A stretch of DNA of 64,000 nt from Toxorhynchites rutilus septentrionalis (lineage: Eukaryota; Arthropoda; Insecta; Diptera; Culicidae), in NCBI RefSeq assembly GCF_029784135.1, contig NC_073745.1, forward strand, positions 108,231,716-108,295,715, given 5' to 3'. Within the stretch, counting starts at the first letter, position 1. Every line of letters begins with the position of its first letter. The notes beneath the pieces were generated by a model, which did no database searches, had not been told where the DNA came from, and saw nothing but the letters and a program-made list of their open reading frames with translations. This document shows positions 34,690 to 47,500 of the stretch, piece by piece. The position numbers and the translations under genes are program-made.

Positions 34690-36560
34690 ATCGAATTTTG
34701 TTTTTGCATTTTTGGTGAGCTCATGCCCTTAGGAATGTTGTACTAAAGGGACTTTTCGATATTTGATTTCACTGGATAGTTACAGCCAACAGTATGAGTT
34801 CACTTCAGAGGATATAGTATTGCTGTACGAATTTTTGATCGCGTTTTTCTCGAAACAAAGTTTTTCCAACTGGTGGTATCGATATCTCAGGATCTACTCG
34901 ACCGATTATGCTGAAATTTTGTATCAGCTTGTAAAATTGAATTATCTAAACCACCGTTTTTTGATATCTTATTTGTTAGATTTTTTATGAGCTTCTAAAC
35001 ACCGATTTTTCATGAAAAATAACTAATTTTTAACTAAAATTGCCGCCATTTCGGCAATTTTCCGAATTCTCTAAAACCCCTATGTAACGCTTTAGGTATT
35101 TTCCTAAACTTTCAAAATATTCGTTGGAATTCGTTCTGCGACACTCCGTTGCTTCAGAACCGATACCACTAGTAAGGTACCGATTTTCAGACAGCATCTA
35201 CGCATCCAGCTGTCAACAGCGTAATAATCATTATTCGTGCACTCATAAAATGTAAAATTCATCTTCAAATACACCTTTAACAATAATCAAAACACCCGAA
35301 CACTTCACTTTATTCCGAACATCCGATGTTGAACCAATAATTCCAACAACCACAACATTCACATTTTTTGATTTCTGAAAGTTTGAGATTACAGTAGGAT
35401 TGACGCGATCTCGGATCGATTTTTAGAAGAACGATCTTTTCCATTTCGATTTCCGATTTTTTGGATCGATCTTTTTTATTCGAGGCTTCCATGGGATCGT
35501 TGTCAGTTGAGTTCTGGGCAGATACCGGTTATTAAAATTCTAATAATGTTTTTTCAATTAATTTATTTAATACCGACTGTCGGCACAAGATGAATGTTCT
35601 AGAATTTTTTTTCTGGACTTTAAAATTTTCTAAGGGCCTTCATGCTGAGGAACAAAATGCTATTGTTTGAATAGAAATATGAATTTTTGTATTCCCTGTT
35701 TCAAGCAAAGACGACACTCCTATAGAATAAGCAGTAAATTGTAAAAAAAAGCTTTTGATTTTTCAAAGATCGATTCTTTGGTACCGATTTAATCAGTGGA
35801 TCGACCCCTACGCTGTTTGGAAAATCGATTCAACAAGATTGGTCTTTTTATAAAGATCGCCTAATCTTGGATTACAGCACACCCCCACCAGTGCTTCTAG
35901 TACTGGTCAGACTTAAGCGGTCATAGCGGAAACGTATATATGCCTTTCGAGTTTTGACAGGCAATTACCTTCACATTTCAATATATTTTTTTAATATTTT
36001 GGACAGTTTCTTCACGCCTATTTCCGTAGGGCAAAACTTTAGGCGAAAAAAAACAAACTATATAACCCGCATCAGTCCTGAATCGCGAAATGATAATAGA
36101 AAACAGCAGCACTGCTTCCGCAGCTGGGAAAAGGCACAAGGAGAGCATCGGCAATAAAACGCGCGTTCGTCTACCCTCCATGTGCAAATGCTATTGCGGG
36201 CGAGGCAGGACCGTAAAGAATAAGACGAAGTGTGGTGTAATGCTAGACTAACATGTCTACCAGTCGTATTTATTCGGCGACGAAGATAAATGCGACCAAC
36301 AAACACCCCGAGCGGTGGGGGGAACGATTGGAACGAACCATGTACCGTGGAGGAACCGCATTGGAATAGTTTTCCAGATTTTTGCGCTAGTTAGTGAGCA
36401 AGCACAACCTGGCCGTGTCACATGCAATTCACGTACCGTCCTTGGCCGTGTGGCGAATGAATTCCTGGTGAGGTGCATGCTGGAGTTGTTTATTTCCTTC
36501 TTCTGTTTCTGCAGTAATGTGCGTGTGTATTGTTAGAATAGACGGATTTCGCGCCAACTC
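34690..36560. other. Intergenic sequence, no gene recognised
   Basis: AT-rich; a GC-richer stretch at 36060-36480 holds several overlapping short ORFs on both strands but no consistent coding frame. Confidence 0.4.
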
Positions 36561-38524
36561 GACCAGATGTTAGCATGACCCTTTCAGAACCCAATGAAAC
36601 TTTCTGGGCGTGAAGACCTTGCCTAATTAAGCAACTTGGCATACTTAGTTTTCAGAAAATTTATCTAGACTAACATATGGAAACGGCCAAATATTTTTGA
36701 CCATTTTTTTTATAAAAATGTTTTACTCGAAAATGGTAAGTCTTACAAAAAAGTGATCTGTGGAAGAGTTTTAGGAAAATAATTGAACTTTCAGTAAGAA
36801 ATAATGAAAAAATATTTTTTGAAGTTCTACACTGAAAAAAATCGATTTCAAAAACTAAAAGTCGATTTTCTCCAAATGGTCATCTCAGATTTCGATAAAA
36901 TCGCAGATAAATGGTAGATAAATATTTGCCCTACAACTCTTCCGTACATCGCAACTTGTGCATATTTAAGGCAAAAAAGTTTTTCTAACAAAAACTTTTT
37001 CAAGATTTTTTCTTGAAAATTTAAATTTTTTTTTTGGGTGGGGTTATAGAAAAAATCAATAACAGGTAGAAATGGATTTATGCCGACCCATGGACAGTTT
37101 TCAGCTTGTTTTTGTAGTCAAAAAATAATGAATATGTTTCAATTCAGAGAGCATCGACAGCTCTCAAACAATAGCCATCTGCTAAAAATCTCTTGATCGG
37201 TCGGTCAGGTATCGAATAGTTTTTGTAGATTTAGGTATCTATTCAGCCATTCCATGCTAAACCGATATAGTAATTCTAAAATTTTCGTTAAAATTGGTAG
37301 TTTTGTTCATTAGGGTGACCCTTTCCATTCTAGGGTTGTCCAAAAATCATCTTTTTCCTCTTTTTTCCAAAAATGACTTTTTTTTTTAAATTCATAACTT
37401 TTGAGCTACTAGACTGATTCAGATGATCGACATATCAATCACCTGGTTTTTTTTGAAAAATACTATACTTGCAGAAAAAACGAATTCGGCTCTCGTTATT
37501 ATTGATTGTATTGTTTTTTTTTGTTTTCATAGCCTCGGGACCAAGGGCGCTATACTTTTTATATTTTTTCTGGAAAGCTGAGAATTTTTCTCATAACATA
37601 TGTCGAATCCAGAGAGGCGTTTTCATTTCGTTTTTGAGTTGTGACTTTTCAAAGTTAACCAATGGTTCGAAAAATCAATTTTTTCCCTTTTTTTCCAGAA
37701 CAAAAATATGTCACTTTTGATCTACTGGACCGAATCAGATGATCGACACATAAAATTCAAGCCAATTAGATAGTATTTTTTGAAAAATATTAGACTTGCG
37801 AATAAAATGGATTTTGATTTCGTAATTATTTATTGTATTAGTTTTTTATAGTTTACATGGTTTCGGGACCAAGGATGCTATATTTTTCTATATTTTTTCT
37901 TGAAAACTGAGGTTTTTTTTACACAACATATCCAAAAATCAGAGATGTTATATTTCGTTTTTATGTTATGATTTTTCAATTAACATGTTTTCAGTCTTCG
38001 TTCAATATTTCTATGCGACTAGACTGGATGTATCCGACTAGAATTCAATTAATTGGTAAAAGTGTCATTTTTCCAAAAAAAAAGCTAGCTATCGGTTAAC
38101 ATTGAAAAATCATAACTCAAAATCGAAAAAACGCCTCTCTGGTCTCGACATATGTTTTGTGAAGAATCCTCAGCTTTTCAGAAAAAAATATAAAAAATAT
38201 AGCGTCCTTGGTCCCGAGACTACAAAAACAATAAAAAATGGATACAATCAATAATAACAAGAACAGAATTCGAATTTTCTGCAGGTATAGTATTTTTTCA
38301 AAAAAGACCATGTGATTGGCTTCAATTTGATATGTCGATCATCTGAATCGGTCTAGCAGTTCAAAAGCTATGAATTTTAAAAAAGTCATTTTTGGAAAAA
38401 AGAGGAAAAAGTTTATTTTTCGGACAACCCTAAAATGGAAATGGACTACCCTATTACTATAAGGTCTAATGTTTTGCGATAAAGAACAAAACTACCACTT
38501 CTCACGAAAATCTGAGAACCACTA

Positions 38525-38940
38525 TAGGGAAACTTCGATATAACGTACCCTCGATATAACGTCACTCGATATAACGTACATTTTACCCCGATATAACATA
38601 CACCTTTTCAAAGTGTAAAGGAAAATTTTTCTGATAGAACAATGAATTATCTGTATTGTGATGCTAAAACAAGTTTTGTACCTTCAATCAATCTCGAAAT
38701 ACAGCTGGTTTTGTGATTCCAGATTCTAAATGAATCAAGCTTTAATCAACAGTACGAAAGGAAACATCACGAGAAAGGCTGGCTTTGTCTTCTGATTGAG
38801 GTTATTCATTAACTTGACTAAAACAGCAACACAATAATGCATTATAGACTACGTTTGTGAGTACTTTATTATGCTTCGATATAACGTACAATTTGATACA
38901 ACATACAATTTTGAAAGTGAAATGTATCGAAGTTTACCTG
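38525..38940. mobile_element. pogo/Tigger-like MITE (416 bp, TA duplication)
   Basis: Left TAGGGAAACTTCGATATAAC and right inverted CAGGTAAACTTCGATACATT, with CGATATAACGTAC repeated several times at both ends. TA on each side. Inserted in the right arm of the foldback element. Confidence 0.7.
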
Positions 38941-39292
38941 TATATCGGTTTGGCATGGAATTACTCTATTAAAGTCACTGTAAGTCACTGTAGATATGAT
39001 AACAATAACTGTATTGTTGAGATTCCTAACGGATCAATAAAATGGCTCTGCAGTTGTTTGAAAATTAGCAGTCGTGACCGGCAGCAAATATAAAGTGATG
39101 GAATGAAAATAGCATTATTTTGTTTCTACGTAATCATCAGAATTCAACAAAGAAAAGTGTGACATTGTTTAGCAACATGAGTCAAGTCGTGATCTCCAGG
39201 ATTTGCAAGAATTACAAATGCAGTGATGGTATTAACCCTAGTTTTTGAAATCGATTTTTTTCAGTGTAGAATCTCAAAAAATATTTTGACGT

Positions 39293-40200
39293 GGGACTAC
39301 GTCTAACCGGAGTATATGAGAGGTAAAAAGAAAACCTAAACACAGTACATGCAGGAAAAAATGAAAGATTCCGTATGCTTATAACTCGAACATTCCTTAC
39401 TGGATGGGAAAGATGTTTGCAACAATTGATAGTAAATATTTCTACGCTTCTATCGGAATTAATAAAATATTATTTTTCATTAGATAAACAATTAAATATC
39501 TGTAAAATGTTAAGCGTTAAGCGTTTTTTGATGTTAAACGCCCTAACTACCTCGTTTTGATTGGCCCGATTTACGGTTTCCCCAACACAGCCATCAAAAC
39601 CAAACAGCCTTGGGGAAATCAGCATTGCAAATACATGAAAGTGTGGGAACTTTTGTTCTCACCGAAATATGTTCCTTAACACAGACTTCAAAACCAAGCA
39701 GCGTTGGAGAAATCAGCATTGCAAACAAACGAAAGTAGAGGGAGCTTTGGTTCCCACCGAAATTTGTTCCCTAACACAGACTTCAAATCCATGAAGCGTG
39801 AGGAAATCGGCATTGAAAATACATTAAAGTCGGGGGTATTTTTGTTCCGACGGAAATGTGTTTACCTAATACAGACTTCTAAACCAAGGTGTCTGGGGAA
39901 ATCGGCATTGCAAATACATGCAAATCAGGGGCATTTTTGTTCCGACTGAAACACAGACTTCAAAACCAAGATGTCATCATACCAAACGTAAAAGGACTAC
40001 CATTAAATTTGCTTGTAACAAGAACGTAATCTATCACAATGCATGAATTGACCTTATATGGCATAATACAATCTTTTTACTCACAAAGCAAATATATTGA
40101 ATTCGGAAATTGTTTCATTCAATCAAAAATTCAATCAATACAAACAAATGATTGCTAAGCTAAGATAGTCTCACGTCAACCTTGCGGTTATATATAATAT
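39293..40200 (+). mobile_element. Dyad-ended repeat family, copy E, with internal 95-bp-class minisatellite
   Basis: Starts TTTTGACGTGGGACTACGTC and ends GATAGTCTCACGTCAACCTT followed by GCGGTTATATATAAT. About four units of GGAAATCRGCATTGCAAATA...AACACAGACTTCAAAACC fill 39580-39970. Inserted in the foldback right arm, whose sequence resumes at TTTTAGGAAAATAATTGAA. Confidence 0.65.
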
Positions 40201-40479
40201 GCGGATATAACCCATTCGTTTTTTCAGTATTTTTTTTTAGGAAAATAATTGAATTTGAATAATTGACTCTTCCGTAGATCACTTTTTTGTAAGACTTACC
40301 ATTTTCGAGTAAAAGATTTTTATAAAAAAAAATGGTCAGAAATATTTCGCCCTTTCTATATGTTAGTTTAGATAAATTTTTCGGAAAACTAAGTATGCCA
40401 AGTTGCTTGATTAGGTAGATTCTTCACACCCCCAAAAATTTCATTGAGTTCTGATAGGGTCATGCCAACATCTGGTTGT

Positions 40480-40970
40480 TCAATGGAATTACAGAATTAC
40501 AGAGAGAATAAAAACAGTGTCATTTTGAATACATACATATTCATAAGTTGATCAGAACTGCTTGGATTGTTCGTGCATTCAAAGTAGGCTCATGATACTA
40601 AATCATCGAAAATAACTTTTGAAGATGGTAAAACCGAAACACCCTTTTCTCACATCCTTAAAAACTTATCTTGTCACTTCAGCCGCAAAATGGTAATAGC
40701 GTCAATTAGTAAGTTTTATGTTCAAATTGCGACTACACGCTACTTTTCTGCAGTTTCTTTTCCTTCGGGCTATCCGTCTTGGTGATGATAATATTCTGCA
40801 ACGGCAGCACACAGTTCGCGTGACGGCGAAGAAAAGGAAACTAATTAATTGTACTCACCAGGTTCTTCATTTGAATTTGCTTCAGGTTTCGCGACGACAA
40901 AAGGGATGTGTTCTTTCGGTGTGTGAAGCAGAAGAATCCAGTTTCGTGGCTCGGGTAAATCCTCAAAATA
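40480..40970. other. Intergenic sequence downstream of Ube3a
   Basis: No gene recognised. The Ube3a 3' UTR probably occupies 40960-41341. Confidence 0.4.
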
Positions 40971-40976
40971 TTTATT
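40971..40976 (-). promoter_or_regulatory. Candidate poly(A) signal of Ube3a
   Basis: AATAAA on the minus strand 366 nt past the Ube3a stop, the nearest canonical hexamer. No other gene lies between it and the stop. Confidence 0.4.
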
Positions 40977-41341
40977 TCGTTTCACAGTGGGTTGAGAGAC
41001 GGACAGGACTGCTATTATGTAAATGTGTAAAAACGAAAATTCCCAAATAATTGCATTACGTTCAGGGCGAATTTCTATTGTCATGTGTAAAACGTAACCC
41101 CGTAGGATGCTAGATTTAAAATTAAAATGTACAACGTATAAAACCAGCGTAAACAGCATATAGTAAATGATGATCCATAGGAAAGAGTTACGTTCCAGAA
41201 TATTTTAAATTTCCTATCAGGCGTTCACACAAACAATTCTCATGATAGATGATTCAAACTTCCAATTTAGCGTATTTGTAAATTCTCACGTGTAGTCCTC
41301 CACTGTCTGTGATGGATCTGTGTAATCCATGGTCCTCTGAA

Positions 41342-41538
41342 TTAGAGCATTCCAAAACCTTTGGAATAGTTGATGGCCTTCAGTAATCGTTCTTCTAGTT
41401 TCTCCTTGGTGCTATATTCGGGCAACAGCAATACATTAAAACATGTATGGCTTGTCGGTAATCGTTCGCAGTCCGGTCCATTACGTGCAATCACCAGCTT
41501 CAACCGACTGAGGCCACCAACGGGTACTCGATCGGATC
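41342..41538 (-). CDS. Ube3a: Ube3a exon 5 (HECT catalytic C-lobe)
   Basis: A 197-nt terminal exon separated from exon 4 by a 66-nt intron that happens to be open in frame (an unspliced read would insert 22 residues). It encodes [20 protein letters not shown], the catalytic TSHTCFN loop and the C-terminal GFGML tail. Confidence 0.94.
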
Positions 41539-44500
41539 CTGGAGGAAACAAAACACAACAATAACATTCGACAACAATTAGCGATGACTTCGGCGACGAC
41601 TCACCTGTGGTGAATTGGAGCAACTTTCGTTTCGAGTCCATCGATAATCCATGAACAATTTCCCAGAAGTCTTTGATGACCTGCGACTCGGCCGTGAAGC
41701 CCCCCTCGTATTCGGTAGACTGCTCCAGCTCGTTGAAATCAAATTCCTTGCTCCCACAGACGATAAGTTCGATTTCCTCTGGACGGAAGAGCAGATGCAG
41801 CGGGCTCTCGTCTGTCACCATCTGGAAACCGCGCTTGAACGCTTTGAACTGTTTTTCGATGCTTTGATTGAGCAGAAAGTCGGTATACGAATCGACGAAC
41901 TCTTGTTTGTTATCCTGATTGACAAATATTTTATCCCCGTCTGGCTTTAGCTCATGGTCCAGCGTAGTGCCGAATACATCCTTGTAGCAGATTTTGAACG
42001 TTTGCATGAACACTTCCTCCATGTCGTTTTCTTGATAGTCTAACATAGATTTTAAGCTGTTGAATAATACCTAGTAGAGGAGAAATGAAACAAAACATGA
42101 TTCCTTTGACGCAAGACAGCGGATGACCGCTCTTACCGGATTCCAGTCTTTCAAATCCCCAAACGAACCCTTCATTCCCATCAACTTCCTATAAACAACC
42201 ATTGGGAAATTCACTGCCAGAATAATATTGTTGTAAATCGCCAATCCAAGCACGATTCCAATCAGTGTAAACTGTGCTTCATTCTCGAACGAGGTCGAGT
42301 TGAACCACACCGTGTTTGTGTCTTCATTGTTGATGAACATTCCGTAATCGGGATTGAAGATCTCCTCAATAATCAGCTGGAAGAACTCCTTGGACACCCC
42401 GCCCTCGTCAATGCCTTGTTCCCCGGAAAACTCCACCACAAGCTGCTTCTTCAGGTCTTTCGGATTCGACATGGCTATCATTTCCAACTCCACTAATGCA
42501 TCGTCAATGATGTGGTCGCGACGAATTTTTAGCTTCAGATAAGGATTTACGCTCTGCAGTCCACCACCAAGCTGCTGGTGGAGAAAGCTCAATCTACGCT
42601 CGGAGTACATTCGAATCCGCGAGTCGTAGTAGAGGGCGAGCGTTTTCGTGGCCGGGGTCAAAATAAAGGAGTAGAGCATAAAGCTGAACTTTTTCAATTC
42701 GTTAAAAAATGCTCCGTCCGAGGTAGTATTCTTGTAGTTTAGATAGTCGTGGTCCATCTCGATCACATCGCACAACGGCTCGTTGTAGAACTCACTGTAC
42801 GCTATGTGGGGCCTTCGGCAGTCCAGTATGTTGACATCCAACTCCACTGCCAGCGGATCTTCTATTTTTTGCTGTTTGGCATTCTTCTCCTTACTGCTGC
42901 TGTAAGGCGTTGGTTCGTCATCTTCGGGAATGAGCGAAAGATAGGTTGGGGGTGCAATATCACCTAAATCGGCCTCCCGGAAATGCTTAGGCTCCATTTC
43001 TCCTGCCAGGATGTTAGCATAAAATACGATCTGTAATGAATAAGAATTATTAGGATTTTTCTGTCATATTGATTAAATATCGGATCATAAACCACTCGAT
43101 CTATCTATTCAAGTTTCTAATAAAAATATACATACCTGTAATGTTATTATTATCGCTTTTAGAGACCAAATCGATCAACTTCTTTGATGCTCATATTTAC
43201 AAAAAGAAGTTGTATCTATTTTCTATCGCTTACACTTTTCAGTTTAAAAAATTTCAGCAACAATGCTTCCAAGAAGGGATTGGCTGTGGTTCATTCTAAC
43301 TTTGAATATTTTTCTTCTGATGAATCGGATATTTTCGACATCGATCGCGCGTGTGCTTTTTAAAACTCCAATTGCGACGGCGAGGAGTTACCTTCGAGAA
43401 ACCTAAGAAGGTAACTGAGAACTCTTCTAAAACCATGTTTCAAAAACAAGTCAATTGTTGTGGAAAAGTTTCTCCAGCTCCCGAGTTGATGATGACGGAT
43501 TTAATAGCGTTAACAAGAGATGAATGGGAGTCTCCGTAGCCACATTGGTTTGCTTGACAAGCGATCGATCGTGAGTTCAAAACTCAGGGCCCTCCTTGAC
43601 TATCTTTGTGTTGTTACAGAATAACTACGTCCACGCAACAATCATCAGCGAATGGAGATCGATCCACGGTCGAAATAAGATCGATTCATCCATACAACTG
43701 CTCTGCTCTGCAAGACACATCGGGCTGTGCTGTTCTATTAATAACTCAACAATGATCATATCAACTGTCTCCGCTGTCCGGTCTAACTGGATAATGGAAG
43801 AACGGAAGGAAAACTCTTATGCCTAAATGGCTACTGTGTAAATGTGTACCATATACAATGGTATAGAAGGGAATACTCTAACGCCAAAAAATGGCAACTG
43901 TGTAATGTGCTAATTATAGATATGATAAACATGTGACATGTACACGATTACAATTCGGCTTTGTTACAGCAAAAATGCTATTCAGCCTAAAATAAACAAA
44001 AGGGATAAAAAAAAATCAGGTTGTTTCAAAAGTTCTTACCCTCAAAGGCTTCTTAAGTGTCTGGCCTTAATGCTTTTCGCACAAAAGAAATGCCTCATCA
44101 TGCGCGGGTTGTTATACACGGCATACATTGTGCCGTGCATACGCTCACACGAAGCAACTGAGCCCATCATGCGCTATTACTATCGTTATCATACGCAGGC
44201 CACTCGGTGACCAATCGATACACGAGACCGTCATACAGGCTTACGAGCTGAATGACAGTCTCGTGTCGAGTTTCAGCCTTTATGCGTGCTATAGTGTACC
44301 TATTTTGCGCATGTCACTCTGTGACCACAATGCATCCAATATTTTTTCGACATAGGACTACGTCTTTCATTGAGGGTGCCAAATCAGAAAACAGGTCACG
44401 TTTTTATGAAATAAAGTTAACGTTAATAACTATTTTTGCTGCAAACGGATTTTAACGATTTGCATACCAATCGGATCGAAAATCTTCTAAGATTTGTTCG

Positions 44501-47500
44501 ATATGCTATACATTACAATCCCATAGTCTTTATATGGTTTAAATTGATGAAAATTAGAAGCATTCCATTTTTCTCATACATTTATTCTGTCCATTTGTGT
44601 GCTTTCCCGAACAGAGCTGTCAATAATGGGCAACTTATGCAGCCGCTAGAATAGAAACAATGAAAGGGAATAGCGAAAAGAGAATATTTGCGAAGTAAAC
44701 TTCACCCTTGCATAGTAAGTAAGCTGTCGCTAGCATAAGTATTACATCTTCTCTGAGGAAAATTCTCGGAATCTTTCTGTGCCCGGAACAACAAAGGTCG
44801 CTTATTCTGCTCGTTTTGTGTTTTATGTTTCAGCTCGAGCTGTGAACGCTAGCGAATATTTCACTTGAAGTGCTTCTGGAATTGCAATTAAGACAACCAT
44901 CCGAGCCATGGCAAAGCAAGCGAAAAAAGAGAATAGTGCAAATGATTATAGGTCGCTTCTAGCCATCAGTGTTTGGCTTTGTGTGTGTTGCCTGTTTCCG
45001 TTGCGCAAAACTTAGAACTTGTTCATTTCCTGCACATGTGAATAGCACACCTTCGATACTTTTAGTTGCCATTCGTATTTTCTCTCGTGCGCATCGGCTC
45101 TGTTCTGATGCGACAAGCTCCTAACTTTGTTGACGGTTTTGACCGAGAGTCGAAAACGATTTTTCATAAGCGGTCATTCTCGCGATGTTTCTTTTCGATC
45201 AGATGCACACAGTTGCAGCGTGTTCGATGCTTGTTGACGGAAGATGCCTCTCGTTAGTGCAATGCGTGCATTGATATAAAGAAACAAATTCCGACATATG
45301 ACCAATTAGTGTATTGTTCTCGCAAAGGCAGGAAGGAATCGTTGCTTCTCGAAATGATTCTACAAAACCACGCAAGCCATTTAACCTTTTCAGGGACACT
45401 GGAACTTTTTACTAAAGAGTTATTAATGAAATTATTATTACAGTAGAACCCCGATTATCCGCGGAACAGTCTGGCTATCTCACCGCGGATTACGATAATC
45501 GCGGATAACGCAATGACTTATAGAGGCGAATGAACTGAATTTCATGCTCTCGTTCGTACGGAACCAACGCACATATAAGTAAAATACGCCCTGATAGTAT
45601 TAAATGACAAAAAAATATGGAAAACCAATTCGATGTGGGTATTACCAGCGGAAGTCGAATATCGTATTCCGATGCCATTTTGGAATCGAAAATGGTGACT
45701 TCGGGTTTGTTAAAAAACGACTCTAAAAGACAGGAAATCGACCTTTTGGGACTTGACCTGAGAGGCAGTGAAGGTATGGAAAAAAATAATTATCGAGTTT
45801 AAAGAACCGACCATGTACATTTTGTTTAGTGGTCCAAAAAAATGATCTGTGCAAAGTTTCAGTTCAATCGCTGGCAATCGCTGGAGCTCAACTGGGTACA
45901 AAAATCTTGTTACATATCAGCACCGCGTTGCATTCTGAAGACTGGTCTCAAACAGTTTCACTTATACACCCCCGCTTTGGAGGAAAAAAATTAAGACTAA
46001 CTGATTGACCCATTCGAACACTTCAACAAAGGAAATAGGTGGCAATGGATGTATGGAAAAAAATCATCATCGAATTTCAAAAACCGACCATGTACATTTT
46101 GTTTATTAGTCCAAAAAATGATCTGTGCCAAATTTCAGCTCAATCGGACATGATTTAGGGGTGCCTCAAAGCACTGTATTCATGCACAAAAATAATATTA
46201 TGGTCGTTATTCATAATTTGGGCAATACAGTTTAAACATTGTTAAGCTGGATTGATACAAATAATTTTCTAACGATTTTATTATTAACTATTTGTTGGTT
46301 TTGGACATCACGTTGCCTCAGCGAGTGCCATTTGCACGTTGATGCCATTTCGCTTATTTCATTGAATGAGAATTCGGTAGAACTCACTAAACCTATACCA
46401 ATTTATATACAAGATAGTACCTATATTATCACTAGATTGTCCAAGGAAGTCGTTTTGACTGCTTCTAAATTTCAATTATAAAAACAACTATGTCTATAAT
46501 GACACAAGTTTTTTAGAATGTTGTGACTTTTTTTATAACATATAAATGCAAACTTCTTCCCGCCCAAAATTTATTTTCCGTTATCACATTCACGTTTTTG
46601 TTTTACTAAGCCCACGTTTATAGGTCCAATCGCAGAACTAATCTACCCTTCAAAATTATCTTTTAATATAAAATTTCTAGTACTTCTACCAAAAACTCGT
46701 TATTATAATATCAGATTATTTTTATACACAATTTTCGCTCACGATTTTCAACCACTTGTGAATAACATGTTTCTCCGTGACATAGAATAAATGTTTGATA
46801 CACAAAATATGATAGAATGAAGACAGTCCTAAGTCGGACAATTATTTTCTCGAGTTTTGCTCTTATCAACACATTCGGTGAACTACTTTTATTTATATAG
46901 ATAGAAGAAGGTATAGGAGAGCGTTTTATCACATTAAAAAAAAAACAATTGTCATGTTTGGTTGGAATATGCTTGGTTGAAATATGGGTATCATTTTTAT
47001 GGGACCCCCTCTCCATTTCAGAGGGGGGAGGGGTGTCATACCATCATTGAAACATTTCTCAAATTCAAAAACCTTCACATGCCAAATTTGGCTCCATTTG
47101 ATTGATTAGTTTTCGAGTTATGCAGAAATTTGTGTTTAATTTGAATGGTAGCCTCCCCTTAGAGGGGAGGGAGGAGTGTCGAACCACCATAGAAACGTTT
47201 ATCGATTCCTAAAACCTCTATATGATAAGTTTAATTTGTTTGATTAGTTCTCGAGTTGTTCAGCACCCTCCCCTCCTCCTCTTTAGAGACGAGAAAGGAG
47301 TGTCAAACCACCATAAAACATTTATTGCTCCCTAAAACCTCCACATGCCAAATTTGGTTCCATTTGCTTGATTAGTTCTCGAGTTATGCAGAAATATATG
47401 TTTCATTTGTATGGCAGTCCCCCCTTAGAGAGATGGGAGGAGTGTTGAACCACCTTAGAAATGTTTCTTGCCCCCTAAAACCTGCACATGCCAAATTTGG

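Larger units (their letters stand above)
36562..40476. mobile_element. Large foldback element (about 3.9 kb) with two nested insertions
   Basis: The left end ACCAGATGTTAGCATGACCC matches the right end read inversely (ACCAGATGTTGGCATGACCC). Homology continues inward through GCAACTTGGCATACTTAGTT, CTCGAAAATGGTAAGTCTTA and ACTGAAAAAAATCGATTTCA. Further in, 37300-37650 is the inverse of 38100-38450 (GGACCAAGGGCGCTATA; GATGATCGACATAT), with a third, direct copy at 37690-37990. The arms thus make up most of the element. The right arm is split by insertions at 38525-38940 and 39293-40200. Confidence 0.75.

Noticed and set aside
41651..41950. 99-codon plus-strand ORF
   Set aside because: Antisense shadow of Ube3a exon 4.
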